From assembly GCF_013299165.1 (NCBI RefSeq), contig NZ_JAAFKD010000030.1, positions 1-64,000 of the forward strand: DNA of 64,000 nucleotides. The letters are read 5' to 3'. Of this stretch, positions 44,474 through 53,891 are shown one piece after another. Each line of letters opens with the position of its first letter. Position 1 is the stretch's first letter. The notes under the pieces were generated by a model. It was not told the origin of the DNA, made no database searches, and saw nothing but the letters and a program-made list of their open reading frames with translations. Origin of the DNA: Microcoleus sp. bin38.metabat.b11b12b14.051. Lineage in GTDB: Bacteria > Cyanobacteriota > Cyanobacteriia > Cyanobacteriales > Microcoleaceae. Made by a program: the position numbers and the translations under genes.

Positions 44474-45376
44474 GTGAGCAAGTCAATTGTGGAATTGGTT
44501 GACAATTTACCGAATTCTGGGATTACTGTGATGATGCTCAAGTCCCTCGATTTTGTGGTTCCGGGGGAGTGGAACAATCTTTCTGGTTTTGACAATACTA
44601 TTCGATCGCTCACAGGAGAAACCGATCGCGCTTTAGTGCAAAAAATTCGTACCAGGGCGATCGAGCTTTACGCCAACTCCAACGAGCCCTATCAAGGCGC
44701 AGTCAAGCTTTACCAGCTTGCAGACAGCGCCGACAGCGCCTTAGGCGCCACCGCTATGGCGAATAAAATCGGCGAAAAAATCGGCTTTCTGTCGTTTATG
44801 AGCCGCTTGACTCCCAAGGCTGACACCACTCAAACGATCGACTTATGTGTCAAAGTGGCGATCGAACTCATCGTCTTCTGCAAACTCAACAAAATTTCCC
44901 TTGACAACGTGGGAAGCTTTACAAATTACTTATCAGAATACAAGAGCGAATCTCTGATGCGGATGGCCGCATTAGTATGCGTTGACGGTTTAATTCCCCT
45001 CGGCCCGGACTTCCTCAGAGTAGCGCAAAACACCCTAGGCGGCTTAAATCCTTCAGCCTTTCAGCAAAACTCAACATTCCAAAACATCAGCAACCTAATT
45101 CCCGGCGCCAGCAATGCACAAAAATTCGGATTTGTGACAACAACATTCGCCTCAGCCCAAGGTTGGATGAACAATTTAGTGCAGTCTCGCGGCTTAACTC
45201 CCGCCACAGTTTTAGGTAATCTCAAGCAATACGTTGATGTTACCGATGATAAATTGGATTATGTCGCCGCATTTTTGGACATGACTACCAATTATTACGA
45301 GCATACCGGAATTCAGACAGTTGCTCGCCAATTGATCGATCGCGCTTACGCCCAAACATTATTCGCCCCAATGTAA
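44474..45376 (+). CDS. Conserved-looking helical protein of unknown function
   Basis: A 300-aa protein starting at GTG 44474, with AGGAG 6 nt upstream. It appears all-helical and soluble, without signal peptide or obvious motif. Stretches include VELVDNLPNSGITVMMLKSL, RSLTGETDRALVQKIRTRAI, KIGFLSFMSRLTPKADTTQ, RMAALVCVDGLIPLGPDFLR and KLDYVAAFLDMTTNYYEHTG. Codon use and HIP1 sites fit a resident gene. I do not recognise the family. It is monocistronic, with the 56-bp array upstream. Confidence 0.72.
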   Translation: MSKSIVELVDNLPNSGITVMMLKSLDFVVPGEWNNLSGFDNTIRSLTGETDRALVQKIRTRAIELYANSNEPYQGAVKLYQLADSADSALGATAMANKIGEKIGFLSFMSRLTPKADTTQTIDLCVKVAIELIVFCKLNKISLDNVGSFTNYLSEYKSESLMRMAALVCVDGLIPLGPDFLRVAQNTLGGLNPSAFQQNSTFQNISNLIPGASNAQKFGFVTTTFASAQGWMNNLVQSRGLTPATVLGNLKQYVDVTDDKLDYVAAFLDMTTNYYEHTGIQTVARQLIDRAYAQTLFAPM

Positions 45377-45613
45377 CCTGCTGCAATGAATCAAATGCGA
45401 GGAGCTATTTCACGCACCTCGCATCCCCAGGATTGCTTATTATACCTATTACAAAAATAGCTGGACAGGCAAGATGCCTGTCCCACAAAATTTATTTGTT
45501 CTTGTGGGATGGGCATCCTGCCCGTCCCCAAAAAAAAATATTTATTGTTGTGGGATGGGCCGAAGAGCCCGTCCCAAAATTAGAGCAACCCACTAGCAAT
45601 TTAAGTTAAAAAA

Positions 45614-46468
45614 TCAAGCAAAAACAACAGTACGATTGCCATAAACTAAAACACGATTTTGTAAATGATATCGCACCGCCCTTGCTAAAACAACCCTTTC
45701 TAAATCTTTACCTTTGCGAACTAAATCCGACACTTCATCGCGGTGACTCACGCGCACAACATCTTGCTCAATAATCGGGCCAGCATCTAAATCAGGCGTC
45801 ACATAATGGGCTGTGCCACCAATAATTTTTACTCCTCTTTCATAAGCCCTTTCGTAGGGATTAGCCCCCACAAAAGCGGGTAAAAACGAATGGTGAATAT
45901 TAATCACATCAGGAAAAGTTTTCATAAAATCTTGACTCAAAATTTGCATATATTTCGCCAAAACTACCAAATCAATTTTATGATTTTTCAGAATTTATAA
46001 CTGTTGTCCTTCTTGACTAGCTTTATTGTCTTTATTAATCGGGATGTACTCAAAATCAATCCCGTATTGGGCAGCAATAGGCTTTAATTTTTGATGATTA
46101 CTAATAATCAGGGGAATTTCCCCCCGAAATTCTTGAGAACGTTGCCGCCAAATCAAGTCTAACAAACAATGATATTGACGGCTGACCCAGAGCGCAATCC
46201 GTCTAATTTTATGGGAAAAATGCAATTGCCAATTCGCTTGCAAATCCTTGGCAAGTTCACTAAAAGCAGGCGTGATTTCTTCGGTTGTTAAGTCAAAACC
46301 GTCTAATTGCCATTCCAGCCGACTTAAAAATAATCCCGCGGTAAAATCAGTATGGTGGTCGGCGTGGATAATATTGCCATTATGGGAGGCGATAAAATTA
46401 GCAAGTAAGGCGACAACTCCTTTGCGATCGGCACAGGAAATTAAAAGGGTTGCTGTAGGGCTAGTCAT
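45614..46468 (-). pseudogene. purU: Formyltetrahydrofolate deformylase interrupted by one in-frame stop codon
   Basis: PurU releases formate from 10-formyl-tetrahydrofolate. The ACT-like N-terminal part (TATLLISCADRKGVVALLANFIASHNGNI) and the formyltransferase part ([80 protein letters not shown]) are all in one frame. A single TAA at 45995-45997 (codon 158) interrupts it. Sequence on both sides continues without a shift, and the total would be 284 residues, normal PurU length. The stop lies just before the catalytic LVVLAKYM region, so the first half alone would be inactive. Options are a recent nonsense mutation, stop-codon read-through or a sequencing error. Confidence 0.9.
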
Positions 46469-46563
46469 GGTAGAATAGCAGTTGACTGTTGACTGTTGAC
46501 AGTATACGATAATCAAACCATTTATACTATGGGTTCTCGACTCTATTTATCAGGTTATTTATA

Positions 46564-46680
46564 TCTGATACCAAATCCGGGTATAATACCCTCTTTATAC
46601 TAAGAGTATAAAGTAGGGTGAGTCGCCACCAACAATTCCAGCTATTGAAAACAATTCAGTAGCGACGCACCACGACCATC
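46564..46680. repeat. Dispersed inverted repeats between purU and a small membrane-protein gene
   Basis: ATACCAAATCCGGGTATAATACCC (about 46564) resembles the left end of the 33060 element and contains a GGGTATAATACCC palindrome. GTAGGGTGAGTCGCCACC (about 46613) and GCGACGCACCACG (about 46662) form an inverted pair of the GTGCGTCGC family. Confidence 0.6.
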
Positions 46681-46752
46681 ATCAAGGGGGTCAATAACCA
46701 GGATTTTATGATTACGGTAATCAGAAATAGCAAAAACCTGCTGATTAACCAA

Positions 46753-47103
46753 TCATTTGAACGTTTTGGTTTCTTCAATTAGAAATTTGATAAATGGTTT
46801 TACTCCGATCGCACGGATGGAAACATCGACCGCTACTAAACCTATTGTAGCAGCCAGCGTGACTGCGATCAGCCAAGTTTTTAAGCCTCCAGGGGTTTGA
46901 TTAATTAAAGTACATATTGTCTGAAAAGGTTTAAGAATGCCCTCGAATTCTTCGATGATTTTTTGGAATTTAGCAAGATCCCGATCGTAGGCTTCAAAGT
47001 TCCGTAGGTCTTGCTCTTGTTGTACCTCTAGGCGAATGAGTCTTTCTTTTAAGTCCTCCAAGCCTTCCAATTCTTCTACGAGCCTTTTGTTTTTGTTGAA
47101 CAT
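46753..47103 (-). CDS. Small coiled-coil protein with one membrane helix
   Basis: A 116-aa protein with GAGGGA upstream of the ATG. Residues 5-55 are a charged coiled coil (KRLVEELEGLEDLKERLIRLEVQQEQD, YDRDLAKFQKIIEEFEG). A hydrophobic helix at about 77-97 (WLIAVTLAATIGLVAVDVSI) and a short tail follow, suggesting a membrane protein with a cytoplasmic coiled coil. It is divergent from the DUF4384/TPR-CHAT unit. Function unknown. Confidence 0.68.
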   Translation of the reverse strand: MFNKNKRLVEELEGLEDLKERLIRLEVQQEQDLRNFEAYDRDLAKFQKIIEEFEGILKPFQTICTLINQTPGGLKTWLIAVTLAATIGLVAVDVSIRAIGVKPFIKFLIEETKTFK

Positions 47104-47326
47104 GGTGGTTCCCTCTAAAACTTACAACGATAATAGCGAGTCTTTAAATGAATCGGCAATTTTTGAGAAGGGATTATGTAGATAAAAATAGATGTCATAA
47201 CTCAAGAGACGATCGATAGCTCTCAAGTAGAAATTAGTAGAAACTGGTAGAATTAAGTGGTTTGGGACTTGCCAAACTTCTGAAGTATGGATAAACTAAT
47301 ATTATCCTCCATCAAAGATAAAGCTA

Positions 47327-48247
47327 ATGAAATTACCCAGGTATGAAGACCATGAAAAAGACTTTCTTGAAGCAATGGCAACGAAATTTTGCTTGACTGG
47401 CAAAACTCGGATAGTATTTTTGCACCGATTCTGCGAAAAAAATGCAGAATTGAATGATAAGACTTTAGCTGATGAATGGCAAGGTGAATTACTAGAGGGA
47501 ACTAAAAAGCCAGACAAAGATCCGGCTGCTATTAAAAAAAGTGTAGATGCGGCAGCTATTATTTTGCGCGATCGCTTACAGGTAATTTGCGACAAGCTGC
47601 AAGATGAAGGGTGCGACTTTGGGGAAACTAAAAAAGGTCGCTGGAAAATAGGTAAAGCATGGTTACAAAAAGTTAAGTTTATTGAATGGGCAAAAGAACA
47701 GCGATTAATTAAACCGCTTACTATCGAAGAATATTGGAACGAATTAAAAACGAAAGCTAAAAAACTCCAGCCCGCGACAGATAAAGAAATGCAATCTGAG
47801 TTAGTTGTGGAAAAATGGGAACCACAATTAGGAAATATGGGTGCACGAACGAATATCAAACGTCAACAAATTCCGGTTAATAGCGATTTAACTTATCGGG
47901 TGATTTCTCCCCAATTCGGACATTTAATCTTATTTGAACGGGAACCTAACGGCACGATTGTTTGTTTATGTCCTTCGGAATTTGCCCCCTCATCCTACCA
48001 TGCAGGGAAAGAGACGAAGTTACCCCATTCTGACTCTGAGTATGAATTTTTTGGCTCGGATGAGCTAGGATGGGAACAACTGATTGCGGTGATTACGCCT
48101 GAGTTACCGCCGTTTCAGTGGTTGGAAGATAGTGGCCAGGAAGCCTTAGAAGTCGATCGAGAGCATTTAGCAGAAATTTTGGACTATGTGAATAGTCAAC
48201 CTAACGCTGAGGTGTTATATACTGAATATTTGGTTGTTGCTGCTTAA
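47327..48247 (+). CDS. DUF4384-like protein, first gene of the TPR-CHAT unit
   Basis: A 306-aa protein. Residues 1-150 are helical and charged (YEDHEKDFLEAMATKFCLTG, FLHRFCEKNAEL, KKSVDAAAIILRDRLQVICD), possibly an effector-associated or death-like adaptor domain, not recognised. Residues about 175-260 resemble DUF4384 (LTYRVISPQFGHLILFEREP, GTIVCLCPSEF, YHAGKETKLPHSDSEYEFFG, GWEQLIAVITPE), a beta domain often fused to caspase-like proteases. It lies 20 bp upstream of the TPR-CHAT gene, and the pair would be co-transcribed. A sensor or adaptor for the CHAT protease is a reasonable inference. Confidence 0.7.
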   Translation: MKLPRYEDHEKDFLEAMATKFCLTGKTRIVFLHRFCEKNAELNDKTLADEWQGELLEGTKKPDKDPAAIKKSVDAAAIILRDRLQVICDKLQDEGCDFGETKKGRWKIGKAWLQKVKFIEWAKEQRLIKPLTIEEYWNELKTKAKKLQPATDKEMQSELVVEKWEPQLGNMGARTNIKRQQIPVNSDLTYRVISPQFGHLILFEREPNGTIVCLCPSEFAPSSYHAGKETKLPHSDSEYEFFGSDELGWEQLIAVITPELPPFQWLEDSGQEALEVDREHLAEILDYVNSQPNAEVLYTEYLVVAA

Positions 48248-48267
48248 ATTTAGAGGTGAGGGGAAAC

Positions 48268-51200
48268 ATGAACGGAGAGAATGCTTCGGAACAACTAAAT
48301 GAAAGAGTTATTCAGCTTTATAGTGAAGGCAAATTTACTGAAGCAATAGAGATTGCTGAAAAAGCATTAACTTTAGCTCAATCCCTTCACCCAGGCGACC
48401 ATCCTCAGGTGGCAGCAAGTCTTACTAACTTGGCAACACTCTACAGATCCGAAGCACGCTACGCGGAAGCTGAACGTCTTTCCCTACAAGCGTTAGAGAT
48501 GAGAAAACGCCTGTTTAATGGCGACCATCCCGATGTGGCACAAAGTCTGAACAACTTGGCAACACTCTACTACTCCCAAGGACGCAACGAGAAAGCTGAA
48601 CCTCTCTATCTACAGGCATTAGAGATGACAAAACGCTTATTTAATGGCGACCATCCTGATGTGGCAGCCATTATGAATAACTTAGGACAACTCTACGATT
48701 CCCAAGGACGCTACGCAGATGCTGAACCTCTCTTAAAAAAGGCATTAGAGATGAGAAAACGTCTATTTACAGGCGATCATTCTGATGTGGCACAAAGTTT
48801 GAATAATTTGGCATTACTCTACGATTCCCAAGGACGGTACGCGGATGCTGAACCTCTCTTCCAAAAGGCGTTAGAGATGTGGCAACATCTATTTAAAGGC
48901 GATCATCCTGATGTGGCAACCATGATGAATAACTTGGTAGAAATCTACAACGTTCAAGGACTATACGCGGAAGCTGAACCTATTTGTCTACAGGCATTAG
49001 AGATGAGAAAACGCTTATTTAATGGCGACCATCCTCATGTGACAGTCAGTCTGAACACCTTGGCATCACTTTACTCTTCCCAAGCACGCTACGCGGAAGC
49101 TGAACATTTTTACCTACAGGCGTTAAAGATGTGTCAACGTCTATTTAATGGCGACCATCCCAATGTGGCAGCCATGATGAATAACTTGGCATCATTCTAC
49201 GATTCCCAAGGAGGCTACACGGATGCTGCATCTCTATTAAAAAAGGCGTTAAAGATGTGTCAACGTCTATTTAATGGCGACCATCCTGATGTGGCAGCCA
49301 TGATGAATAACTTGGGATTACTCTACGATTCTCAAGGATGCTACGCAGATGCTGAACCTCTCTTACAAAAGGCATTAGAGATGAGAAAACGCCTATTTAC
49401 AGGCGACCATCCTGATGTGGCACAAAGTTTGAATAATTTGGCATTACTCTACTCTTCCGAAGGACGCTACACGGATGCTAAACCTCTCTTTAAAAAAGCG
49501 TTAGAGATGTGGCAACATCTATTTAAAGGCGACCATCATGATGTGGCAACCAGTCTCAATAACTTGGCAGGACTCTACGACTCCCAAGGACAATACGCGG
49601 AAGCTGAACCTTTTTGCCTACAGGCGTTAGAGATGAAAAAACGCCTATTTAATGGTGATCATCCTGATGTTGCATTCAGTTTGAATAACTTGGCATCACT
49701 CTACTCTTCCCAAGGACGCTACACGGATGCTGAACCTCTCTTCCAAAAGGCGTTAGAGATGTGGCAACATCTATTTAAAGGCGATCATCCTGATGTGGGA
49801 ACCAGTCTGAATAACTTGGCAGGACTCTACGACTCCCAAGGACGCTACACGGATGCTGAACCTCTCTTCCAAAAGGCATTAGAGATGAGAAAACGCTTAT
49901 TTGATGGCGACCATCCTGATGTGGCAACCAGTCTCAATAACTTGGCATTACTCTACTCTTCCCAAGGACGCTACGCGGATGCTGAACATCTCTACCAAAA
50001 GGCATTAGAGATGTGGGAACGTGTATTTAATGGCGATTATCCCAATATAGCAAGAGGTCTAAATAATTTAGCATCAGTCTACTCTTCCCAAGGACGGTAT
50101 GCGAAAGCTGAACCTGTCTTACAAAAAGCATTAGAGATGACGCAACGCCTATTTAAAGGCGACCATCCTGATGTAGCCCGTAGTATTAATAAGTTGGCAG
50201 AACTGTTAGCTGGTACAAATCGACCCCAAGAAGCATTTGAAAAAATGCACGAAGCGATCGAAATGTATGAACGGTTGATTCGTAGTAATTTTGCCTTTAG
50301 TTCAGAACAAGAACGACTGCAATCTATTAAAAATAAGAGAAGCAATTTTTATGCTTTCCTATCCTTAATTTCTCAATATTTCTCCGACTCTCCCGAACAA
50401 GTCCAAAAAGCCTTAGATGTCGTTCTCAAACGTAAATCTATGACGGCGGCGGCGTTAGCCGCGTTTAATTTTGCCATCCACAGTCAACGCTATTCCCACC
50501 TAAAACCCCAGTTTAATCGCCTCCGTTCTTTGCAAGAACAACTGTATCACCGCACCTATAACCCACCCCTTCCAGATCCAGAACAACCCATAGAACTTTA
50601 TCGCATTCGTTTGCGAGAGTATCAAAAAGACATTGCCGAATTAGAAAACCAATGTCAACAATTAGAAAAGCAACTCGCCGCCGAAGTTCCTGAAATTCAA
50701 CTCGACCATCAAACCCTAGATCGTCGCGCCGTTGCCTTAGAATTACCCGCCAATAGCGTCTTAGTGGAATATGTGCGGTTCGATCGCTATGATTTTACAG
50801 CCGCCAAAGCTCAAAACTGGCAATCTGCCGAATATTGGGCGTTTATTTTACCCTCCCAAAATCCCGATGCGGTGCAGATGATTTCATTAGGAGAAGCGCA
50901 ACCCATTGATGATTTAATTGAAAAGGTGCGACAAGTTTTATCCTTGGACAAAAATACCCCACCCCCAGAAACTAGGGCAAATAAAAAGGGTAAAACACGG
51001 GATGAAGCACTAAAAGAGCTATTAAAGAAGCATCAATATGACGCCCAAGAACCCAACGCCTTACGCGAAAAAATCTTTGATCCTCTCCTTGCTATTCTGC
51101 AACCACATCAAAACATTTTTATTGCCCCCGACTTTGGTTTAAGCCTGATTCCTTTTGGGGTTTTGCCCGTCGATGAAACCTGCCAAGAGTTATTAAGGGA

Positions 51201-52374
51201 TAAGTATCAAATCAGTTATGTGAGTAGCGGGCGAGATGTCTTAAGATGGAAACTAGAAACAGACAGAACTGCCTCGGAATCCTTAATTATTGCCAATCCT
51301 AACTTTAACTATCCCAACCCTCCTAGTTTAACGAAATCTCAAACCGAAGGTTTAACGAAATCCGGTGTTTCTCACAGCACAAAACCCGTTTTTAAAAGCC
51401 TATCCGCAGCGGAATTGACCCCTCTTCCTGAAACAGAACCCCTAGCCCAAACCATCGCGGAAAAATTAAATATACCCAATTTATATTTAGGCGATCGAGC
51501 CCTAGAAACCCTGTTTTCTGAAACAGCCTGTCCCCGCATTTTATTAATCGCCACACATGGAGATTATGAACCAGAAGACCCCTATTTTCAATTAACTTAT
51601 CAATTGCTCAACTGTCCATCAGAAGAAGAAGATAATTTACTCGCACAAAATCGGGATTTAGTCAATCCCCAACTGCTGTTAGTGATGGAAAATCAAGCCG
51701 AAACTTTTGTCAAACAAGGCAAAGAAAATTCCGCCCAATGGTTGAGAAACTTTGCTCAAAAAGTCTCAGAAGAATATAAAATCTCCCCCGCACCCAACCC
51801 CACAGAAAACCCTTTTAATCGCTTTGCCGTTGCACCCGGTAATAATGCGATGATTCGGGGTTATTTAGCCTTTGCCGGGGCAAATACTTGGCGAAAAGGA
51901 GAGGCATTACCCCCCGAAGCCGGGAAAGGAAGATTATTAGCTCAGGATATCGCGGGCATTGACTTATGGGAAAATGAATTAACGATTTTAATTGCTTGTC
52001 AAACGGGTTTAGGAGATGTCCAATCAGGAGAGGGAGTTTTTGGGCTGCGCCGTGCCTTTGCGGTGGCGGGTTGTAAGGCTTTAATTATGAGTTTGTGGTC
52101 TGTTCCTACCCGTGCATCGCTGTTATTAATGGATGTGTTTTTAAATCACGTTCAGCAGGGTTTAGGCAAGGGAGAAGCCTTAGTTAAAGCGCAAAATTAT
52201 GTCCGGTCAATCACGATTAAAGAGTTACACACTTTGCCTCTAGGTCGCGATATTTTGGATGAGTTTAAGGAGAAAGCCAGTAAATTTGAAGAGTTTAGTA
52301 AAAATAACCCCGATTATCAATTGTTATCTCATCCTTATTTTTGGGGTGCATGGATTTCTCAGGGATTGGAATGA
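48268..52374 (+). CDS. TPR-CHAT protein (15 kinesin-light-chain-type TPRs plus CHAT protease domain)
   Basis: A 1368-aa protein from ATG 48268 (GAGGTGAGGGG upstream; GTG 48256 possible). After a degenerate TPR, fifteen 42-residue TPR units (GDHPDVAxSLNNLAxLYxSQGRYxxAEPL pattern) occupy about 45-675. A helical linker with coiled coil (QKDIAELENQCQQLEKQLA) follows. The CHAT domain (about 830-1368) has the predicted His-Cys dyad: H1097 in LLIATHGDYEPEDPYF and C1244 in LIACQTGLGDVQSGEGVFGL, plus LIMSLWSVP and HPYFWGAWI. CHAT proteases are caspase-like and act in bacterial immunity and signalling, as in the gRAMP-associated TPR-CHAT. Its substrate is unknown. Downstream there is no further gene on this strand for 1.5 kb. 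Confidence 0.92.
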   Translation: MNGENASEQLNERVIQLYSEGKFTEAIEIAEKALTLAQSLHPGDHPQVAASLTNLATLYRSEARYAEAERLSLQALEMRKRLFNGDHPDVAQSLNNLATLYYSQGRNEKAEPLYLQALEMTKRLFNGDHPDVAAIMNNLGQLYDSQGRYADAEPLLKKALEMRKRLFTGDHSDVAQSLNNLALLYDSQGRYADAEPLFQKALEMWQHLFKGDHPDVATMMNNLVEIYNVQGLYAEAEPICLQALEMRKRLFNGDHPHVTVSLNTLASLYSSQARYAEAEHFYLQALKMCQRLFNGDHPNVAAMMNNLASFYDSQGGYTDAASLLKKALKMCQRLFNGDHPDVAAMMNNLGLLYDSQGCYADAEPLLQKALEMRKRLFTGDHPDVAQSLNNLALLYSSEGRYTDAKPLFKKALEMWQHLFKGDHHDVATSLNNLAGLYDSQGQYAEAEPFCLQALEMKKRLFNGDHPDVAFSLNNLASLYSSQGRYTDAEPLFQKALEMWQHLFKGDHPDVGTSLNNLAGLYDSQGRYTDAEPLFQKALEMRKRLFDGDHPDVATSLNNLALLYSSQGRYADAEHLYQKALEMWERVFNGDYPNIARGLNNLASVYSSQGRYAKAEPVLQKALEMTQRLFKGDHPDVARSINKLAELLAGTNRPQEAFEKMHEAIEMYERLIRSNFAFSSEQERLQSIKNKRSNFYAFLSLISQYFSDSPEQVQKALDVVLKRKSMTAAALAAFNFAIHSQRYSHLKPQFNRLRSLQEQLYHRTYNPPLPDPEQPIELYRIRLREYQKDIAELENQCQQLEKQLAAEVPEIQLDHQTLDRRAVALELPANSVLVEYVRFDRYDFTAAKAQNWQSAEYWAFILPSQNPDAVQMISLGEAQPIDDLIEKVRQVLSLDKNTPPPETRANKKGKTRDEALKELLKKHQYDAQEPNALREKIFDPLLAILQPHQNIFIAPDFGLSLIPFGVLPVDETCQELLRDKYQISYVSSGRDVLRWKLETDRTASESLIIANPNFNYPNPPSLTKSQTEGLTKSGVSHSTKPVFKSLSAAELTPLPETEPLAQTIAEKLNIPNLYLGDRALETLFSETACPRILLIATHGDYEPEDPYFQLTYQLLNCPSEEEDNLLAQNRDLVNPQLLLVMENQAETFVKQGKENSAQWLRNFAQKVSEEYKISPAPNPTENPFNRFAVAPGNNAMIRGYLAFAGANTWRKGEALPPEAGKGRLLAQDIAGIDLWENELTILIACQTGLGDVQSGEGVFGLRRAFAVAGCKALIMSLWSVPTRASLLLMDVFLNHVQQGLGKGEALVKAQNYVRSITIKELHTLPLGRDILDEFKEKASKFEEFSKNNPDYQLLSHPYFWGAWISQGLE
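48397..50290. repeat. 126-bp coding tandem repeat (15 TPR units)
   Basis: The TPR units are highly similar at DNA level (landmarks GGCGACCATCCTGATGTGGCA and GGCGTTAGAGATG), each 126 bp. Units 3-6 and units 8-11 match in order, including the alternating MRKRL / MWQHL / QALEM(R/K)KRL ends. This indicates a five-unit (about 630-bp) segmental duplication on top of single-unit expansion. Confidence 0.85.
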
Positions 52375-52792
52375 GGACAAAAAGAAGCGCTAATTCCTGA
52401 TGCTTCTACGATTTTTACAAAGTTTTGCTACAACAAAAGTGTTGGGTTTGTTTCCTCCAGTATTGTGTAAGGTGCGTCGCCCTGAGATTGTCGATCTTTC
52501 TTTAGGGATTTTTCATAGCGACGCACCCTACGAATAATGTTTTTTTTTGAAAAATGGTCTTATTAGCGAAGGAATTATCGGATTTTTTGAGAGATGTTTA
52601 GTCGTGATTCAACGGCTATCTCTGAGCCATTAAATCGTTGTTCATAAATGATTTGTGAAAAAGACTTTTTTTAATGAACCGCAGAGAGCGCAGAGAGCGC
52701 AGAGAGCGCCGAACGAGGGATGCGCCCCGTACACCTTGATTTAGCGTATGGGCGATGCCCCCGTGTTCGCTTAGATTCTAAAACCGCAGGAT
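52375..52792. other. Gene-free stretch with dispersed repeats
   Basis: GGTGCGTCGCCCTGAGATTG (about 52471) and TAGCGACGCACCCTAC (about 52515) form a hairpin element. CGCAGAGAG nonamer-like repeats lie at about 52679-52709. No gene is seen. Confidence 0.6.
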
Positions 52793-53743
52793 TTAATTAC
52801 CAGTCAAAATCTCTTCCAGAGCTAACTTCAGAGTTGGATACTGATATTGAAAACCGCTCGCCAAAGTTTGTTTCGGCAAAACTTTTTGCCCTTCCAAAAC
52901 AACTTTAGCGCCATCTCCTAACAGCAATTCTAAAGCAAAACTTGGCACTGGCAACCAAGAAGGTCGATTTAAAACTTGTCCTAAAGTTTGGCACAATTCA
53001 TTCATCCGCACCGGATTCGGCGCTGTTGCATTCAAAACGCCTTCAACTTGCGGATTTTGCAGGGCGTACAAAATTAGATCCACCACATCCTCGCGGTGAA
53101 CCCAAGAAAACCACTGTTTTCCTGTGCCAATGGGGCCGCCAGCAAATAGTTTAAAAGGTGGCAACATTTTAGCCAGCGCGCCTCCCATTCCCAAAACTAT
53201 CCCCAGTCGCAAAATTGCTAGCCGAGTGCCCGTATTTTTGGCAGGTTGGGCTGCTGCATTTTTGGCAGGTTGGGCGGCGGCTTCCCAGTCTTTGCAAACT
53301 GTTGCTAAAAAATCGTTTCCCGCAGGGCTGTTTTCGTCAAACTCAGCGGTTTCGCTGGTTCCGTAATAGCCGATCGCCGATGCGCTCACAAACACCGATG
53401 GTTTAGGATTAGCATTGACGATCGCCTCGACCAATTTTGCCGTCGTCAATTTGCGACTATCCAGAATCGCCTGCTGGCGCGCCGCCGTCCATCTTTCCTC
53501 CGCAATCGGCACCCCAGCTAAATTAACCACACCGTCGCAGCCCGCGATCGAATGAAGCCAATCACCAGACTCCGCCGGAGTGTAGGCGACAACTTCCAAA
53601 TTTGGATAAGCTGAAGCCGGAAAAACTCGCCCAGCCTTCGCCGCATCCCTACTCAAAACCACCACTTGATGTCCCGCAGCTTGCAGCTTCTCTACCAGCC
53701 GGCTACCGACAAATCCTGTTGCTCCCGCGATCGCTACTTTCAT
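52793..53743 (-). CDS. TIGR01777-family NAD(P)-binding epimerase
   Basis: A 316-aa extended SDR protein (YfcH/TIGR01777 type). It starts at ATG 53743 with GGGAAG upstream; ATG 53764 would add seven residues. Motifs: MKVAIAGATGFVGSRLVEKL (nucleotide-binding GATGFVG), CDGVVNLAGVPIAEERWT, SASAIGYYGTS with YYG, RLGIVLGMGGALAKMLPPFK and WFSWVHREDVV. A 24-bp duplication encodes two copies of AAAQPAKN near 166-181. The true substrate of this family is not known. It is divergent from the DUF3352 gene. Confidence 0.9.
   Translation of the reverse strand: MKVAIAGATGFVGSRLVEKLQAAGHQVVVLSRDAAKAGRVFPASAYPNLEVVAYTPAESGDWLHSIAGCDGVVNLAGVPIAEERWTAARQQAILDSRKLTTAKLVEAIVNANPKPSVFVSASAIGYYGTSETAEFDENSPAGNDFLATVCKDWEAAAQPAKNAAAQPAKNTGTRLAILRLGIVLGMGGALAKMLPPFKLFAGGPIGTGKQWFSWVHREDVVDLILYALQNPQVEGVLNATAPNPVRMNELCQTLGQVLNRPSWLPVPSFALELLLGDGAKVVLEGQKVLPKQTLASGFQYQYPTLKLALEEILTGN
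53235..53282. repeat. 24-bp in-frame tandem duplication in the epimerase gene
   Basis: TTTTTGGCAGGTTGGGC blocks at 53235-53258 and 53259-53282 differ only near the end (TGCTGCA versus GGCGGCT). They add an extra AAAQPAKN to the protein in a loop before the RLAILRLG strand. Confidence 0.85.
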
Positions 53744-53891
53744 CTTTCTTCCCGCACTTGACATGAACAGCAGTTTACACGATCGCCCAAACTTGTGTTA
53801 AATCATACAAAAATCCACAGCCTCCTCGATCGCCTCCCCACAAGCCAAGTGTATCTAGTTAAACTGATAGGGGACGCGAGGAATACAAACA

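Noticed and set aside
47327-52374. gRAMP/Craspase (type III-E) system
   Set aside because: A TPR-CHAT gene is present but no gRAMP, reverse transcriptase, cas1 or CRISPR array is visible.
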